This document shows, in pieces, positions 19,193-20,033 of a DNA stretch of 20,033 nt. The notes under the pieces were generated by a model, which saw only the letters and a list, made by a program, of their open reading frames with translations, did not search any database and had not been told where the DNA came from. The stretch is taken from positions 1-20,033 of IMG/VR virus record IMGVR_UViG_3300009079_000161, one strand, 5' to 3'. Every line of letters begins with the position of its first letter. Position 1 is the first letter of the stretch. The translations under genes and the position numbers were made by a program. This DNA is from a virus.

Positions 19193-19404
19193 TTTTCTAT
19201 TGCTGTTTTTTCTTCGTTAAGTCTTTTTAATCTCTTGTCCATTACATTTTCAAACAGTAAATCAATCTCTCCCTTAAGTTGTAAAGATTCTTCTGTTTCT
19301 AAAGTGAGAATTAAACACTCCATAATACTTTCCCTCTTGTGTATTAAGTCTCTAACTTTTTCATCTTTCTTATACTTCTCTTTCCAATTTTGATACCAAC
19401 TCAT
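19174..19404 (-). CDS. Small helical protein, 76 aa, paralogue of the 13662-13916 gene
   Basis: The protein starts MSWYQNWKEKYKKDEKVRDL and contains I-x-K-R-E-S-I-M, L-E-T-E-E-S-L-x-L, E-I-D-L-L-F and a final E-K-T-A-I-E-K-W-I. These match the protein at 13662-13916 in order and spacing (W-K/R-E-K-x-K-K-x-E; T-E-E-S-L-x-L; E-K-x2-I/L-E-K). It looks like a short antiparallel coiled coil. ATG 19404 overlaps the upstream stop as ATGA; a start five codons earlier at 19419 is possible. Function is unknown. Confidence 0.6.
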   Translation of the reverse strand: MSWYQNWKEKYKKDEKVRDLIHKRESIMECLILTLETEESLQLKGEIDLLFENVMDKRLKRLNEEKTAIEKWIGKN

Positions 19405-19622
19405 AATATTATTGCCCATTTTATTTGTTTAACTCCATACCCATCTAAATCCGTGTACTCTACTTTTTCTGTTTTAAATAATACTTCTTCTCCTATCTTA
19501 AAACTTTTTTTAGACTCTATAATAGATAGAGGAAAATCTTCAAAAAACACATCGTCTCCCTCTATGGAAGTTTTATATCTAATCCATAAAGAATTCTCTT
19601 TTTTAATGACCGTACCTTTCAT
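19401..19622 (-). CDS. Hypothetical beta-barrel-like protein, 73 aa
   Basis: The protein starts MKGTVIKKENSLWIRYKTSI. It has alternating strands, an acidic loop (EGDDVFFEDFPLS), a G-E-E-V-L-F-K strand and a hydrophobic end (KQIKWAIIL). The K-G-T-V-I-K start followed by L-W-I-R-Y and a later I-G-E-E-V-x-F is a layout I associate with small SH3/OB-like phage proteins of unknown role. It is coupled to the next gene by ATGA. Confidence 0.55.
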   Translation of the reverse strand: MKGTVIKKENSLWIRYKTSIEGDDVFFEDFPLSIIESKKSFKIGEEVLFKTEKVEYTDLDGYGVKQIKWAIIL

Positions 19623-19670
19623 ATTTTTATATTAAAAATTAATTACTAAATCTTTATCTATTTGTTTATA

Positions 19671-19901
19671 CTATTGTAAGTCTGAAATAACTTTATTATC
19701 TGTTACTAAACTCTTACTCTTTAACAAAGATAGGTGTTTTCTTTTTATAATCCAACAATTACTTGTATTATTATATAAAATTAATTTTGGAACACTGCTT
19801 ATGTTAAATAACTTTCTCTTTCTAAACGCTAACAACTCTCCTTCAAAATAAAAACTGTTAGAGTAAGTTATAAAATACTGATTGTTTGGTTTTTCTTTCA
19901 A
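19671..19901 (-). CDS. Hypothetical basic protein, 76 aa (non-ATG start)
   Basis: A beta-rich basic protein (KEKPNNQYFITYSNSFYF..., L-L-A-F-R-K-R-K-L-F, N-C-W-I-I-K-R-K-H) without any internal methionine. Its only usable start is TTG at 19901. The frame is consistent with neighbours in direction and spacing, but the lack of ATG lowers confidence. No family is recognised. Confidence 0.4.
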   Translation of the reverse strand: MKEKPNNQYFITYSNSFYFEGELLAFRKRKLFNISSVPKLILYNNTSNCWIIKRKHLSLLKSKSLVTDNKVISDLQ

Positions 19902-19944
19902 TGTTTATAGGGGTTAAGAGTGGTTAGTAGCGATTAGCCATTAG
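19902..19944. repeat. Short CTAA/TTAG-rich repeated stretch
   Basis: On the plus strand the motif TTAG recurs at short intervals (GGTTAGTAGCGATTAG, then CCATTAGTTAGCGG), partly overlapping the last codons of the upstream partial gene. It could be an operator or only local slippage. Confidence 0.25.
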
Positions 19945-20033
19945 TTAGCGGTAATTTTTACCAAACCGTTCACGAAGTCTAATCATTCTTTGATTTAACA
20001 TTACAAGTCTTTCATTTTGTTGCTTAATTGAAT
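19945..20033 (-). CDS. C-terminal end of a protein cut by the window edge
   Basis: The frame is open from the right edge to TAA 19945-19947 and reads SIKQQNERLVMLNQRMIRLR followed by ERFGKNYR. It is a basic helix, plausible as the end of a coiled-coil or DNA-binding protein. Only about 28 residues are in view, so no family can be given. The last codons contain a GGTAA-AAA-TTACC palindrome. Confidence 0.45.
   Translation of the reverse strand, partial: SIKQQNERLVMLNQRMIRLRERFGKNYR

Noticed and set aside
19725-19756. TAnnTTTG match with TTG 20 bases upstream inside the 19671-19901 gene
   Set aside because: It is inside coding sequence and such matches arise by chance in DNA this AT-rich; similar isolated -7 matches at 14527 and 11961 were also set aside.

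Overview
The window looks like part of the genome of a tailed phage (or prophage) of a Bacteroidetes host, most likely a Flavobacteriia. The DNA is strongly AT-rich and every supported gene lies on the minus strand. Genes are tightly packed with many ATGA or TAATG stop/start overlaps. Signal peptides end in the flavobacterial style (FSQ, QSQ). Several intergenic gaps carry the Bacteroidetes promoter pattern TTTG or TTG, 19-20 nt, TAnnTTTG. No integrase, tRNA, CRISPR array or structural gene is visible.

Layout in the direction of transcription (high to low coordinates). 20033-17785: a run of small unrecognised phage genes, ending in a DUF1653-like protein. 17697-14907: a GIY-YIG homing endonuclease, then a T7-like family A DNA polymerase followed by a probable terminator. 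14805-11642: a small acidic protein, a spanin-like overlapping pair of membrane/coiled-coil proteins, a small helical protein with a diverged paralogue at 19.3 kb, a DEDDy 3'-5' exonuclease, a PD-(D/E)XK nuclease and a small unknown protein. 11589-8325: a promoter, a structured leader and an intrinsic terminator ahead of nrdB-nrdA-thioredoxin, the operon being closed by a second strong terminator. 8308-5478: envelope-directed genes (tail-anchored protein, membrane-bound lytic transglycosylase, secreted protein, polytopic membrane protein), then thyX. 5471-3825: a MazG-like pyrophosphohydrolase with tiny companion ORFs and a probable winged-helix protein. 3808-1473: a promoter, a pseudoknotted RNA leader, a zinc-ribbon/GIY-YIG-like nuclease, a DnaB-type helicase and a terminator. 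1410-1: an RNA ligase gene flanked by attC-like sequences, then a small ORF and a DUF3307 membrane protein cut by the window edge.

Together the genes supply replication (polymerase, helicase, exonucleases) and dNTP supply (RNR with its thioredoxin, ThyX, MazG), with lysis/envelope functions and two homing-type nucleases inserted beside replication genes. The most unusual items are: (1) the RNA-ligase segment, organised like an integron gene cassette with an attC-like hairpin; (2) the pseudoknot-capable leader abutting the start codon of the zinc-ribbon nuclease; (3) the promoter-hairpins-terminator leader in front of nrdBA; (4) a small gene at 8.2 kb with a one-base frame disruption; (5) a scattered pair of paralogous small helical proteins. 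All functional calls come from reading motifs by eye; no database search or folding program was run.
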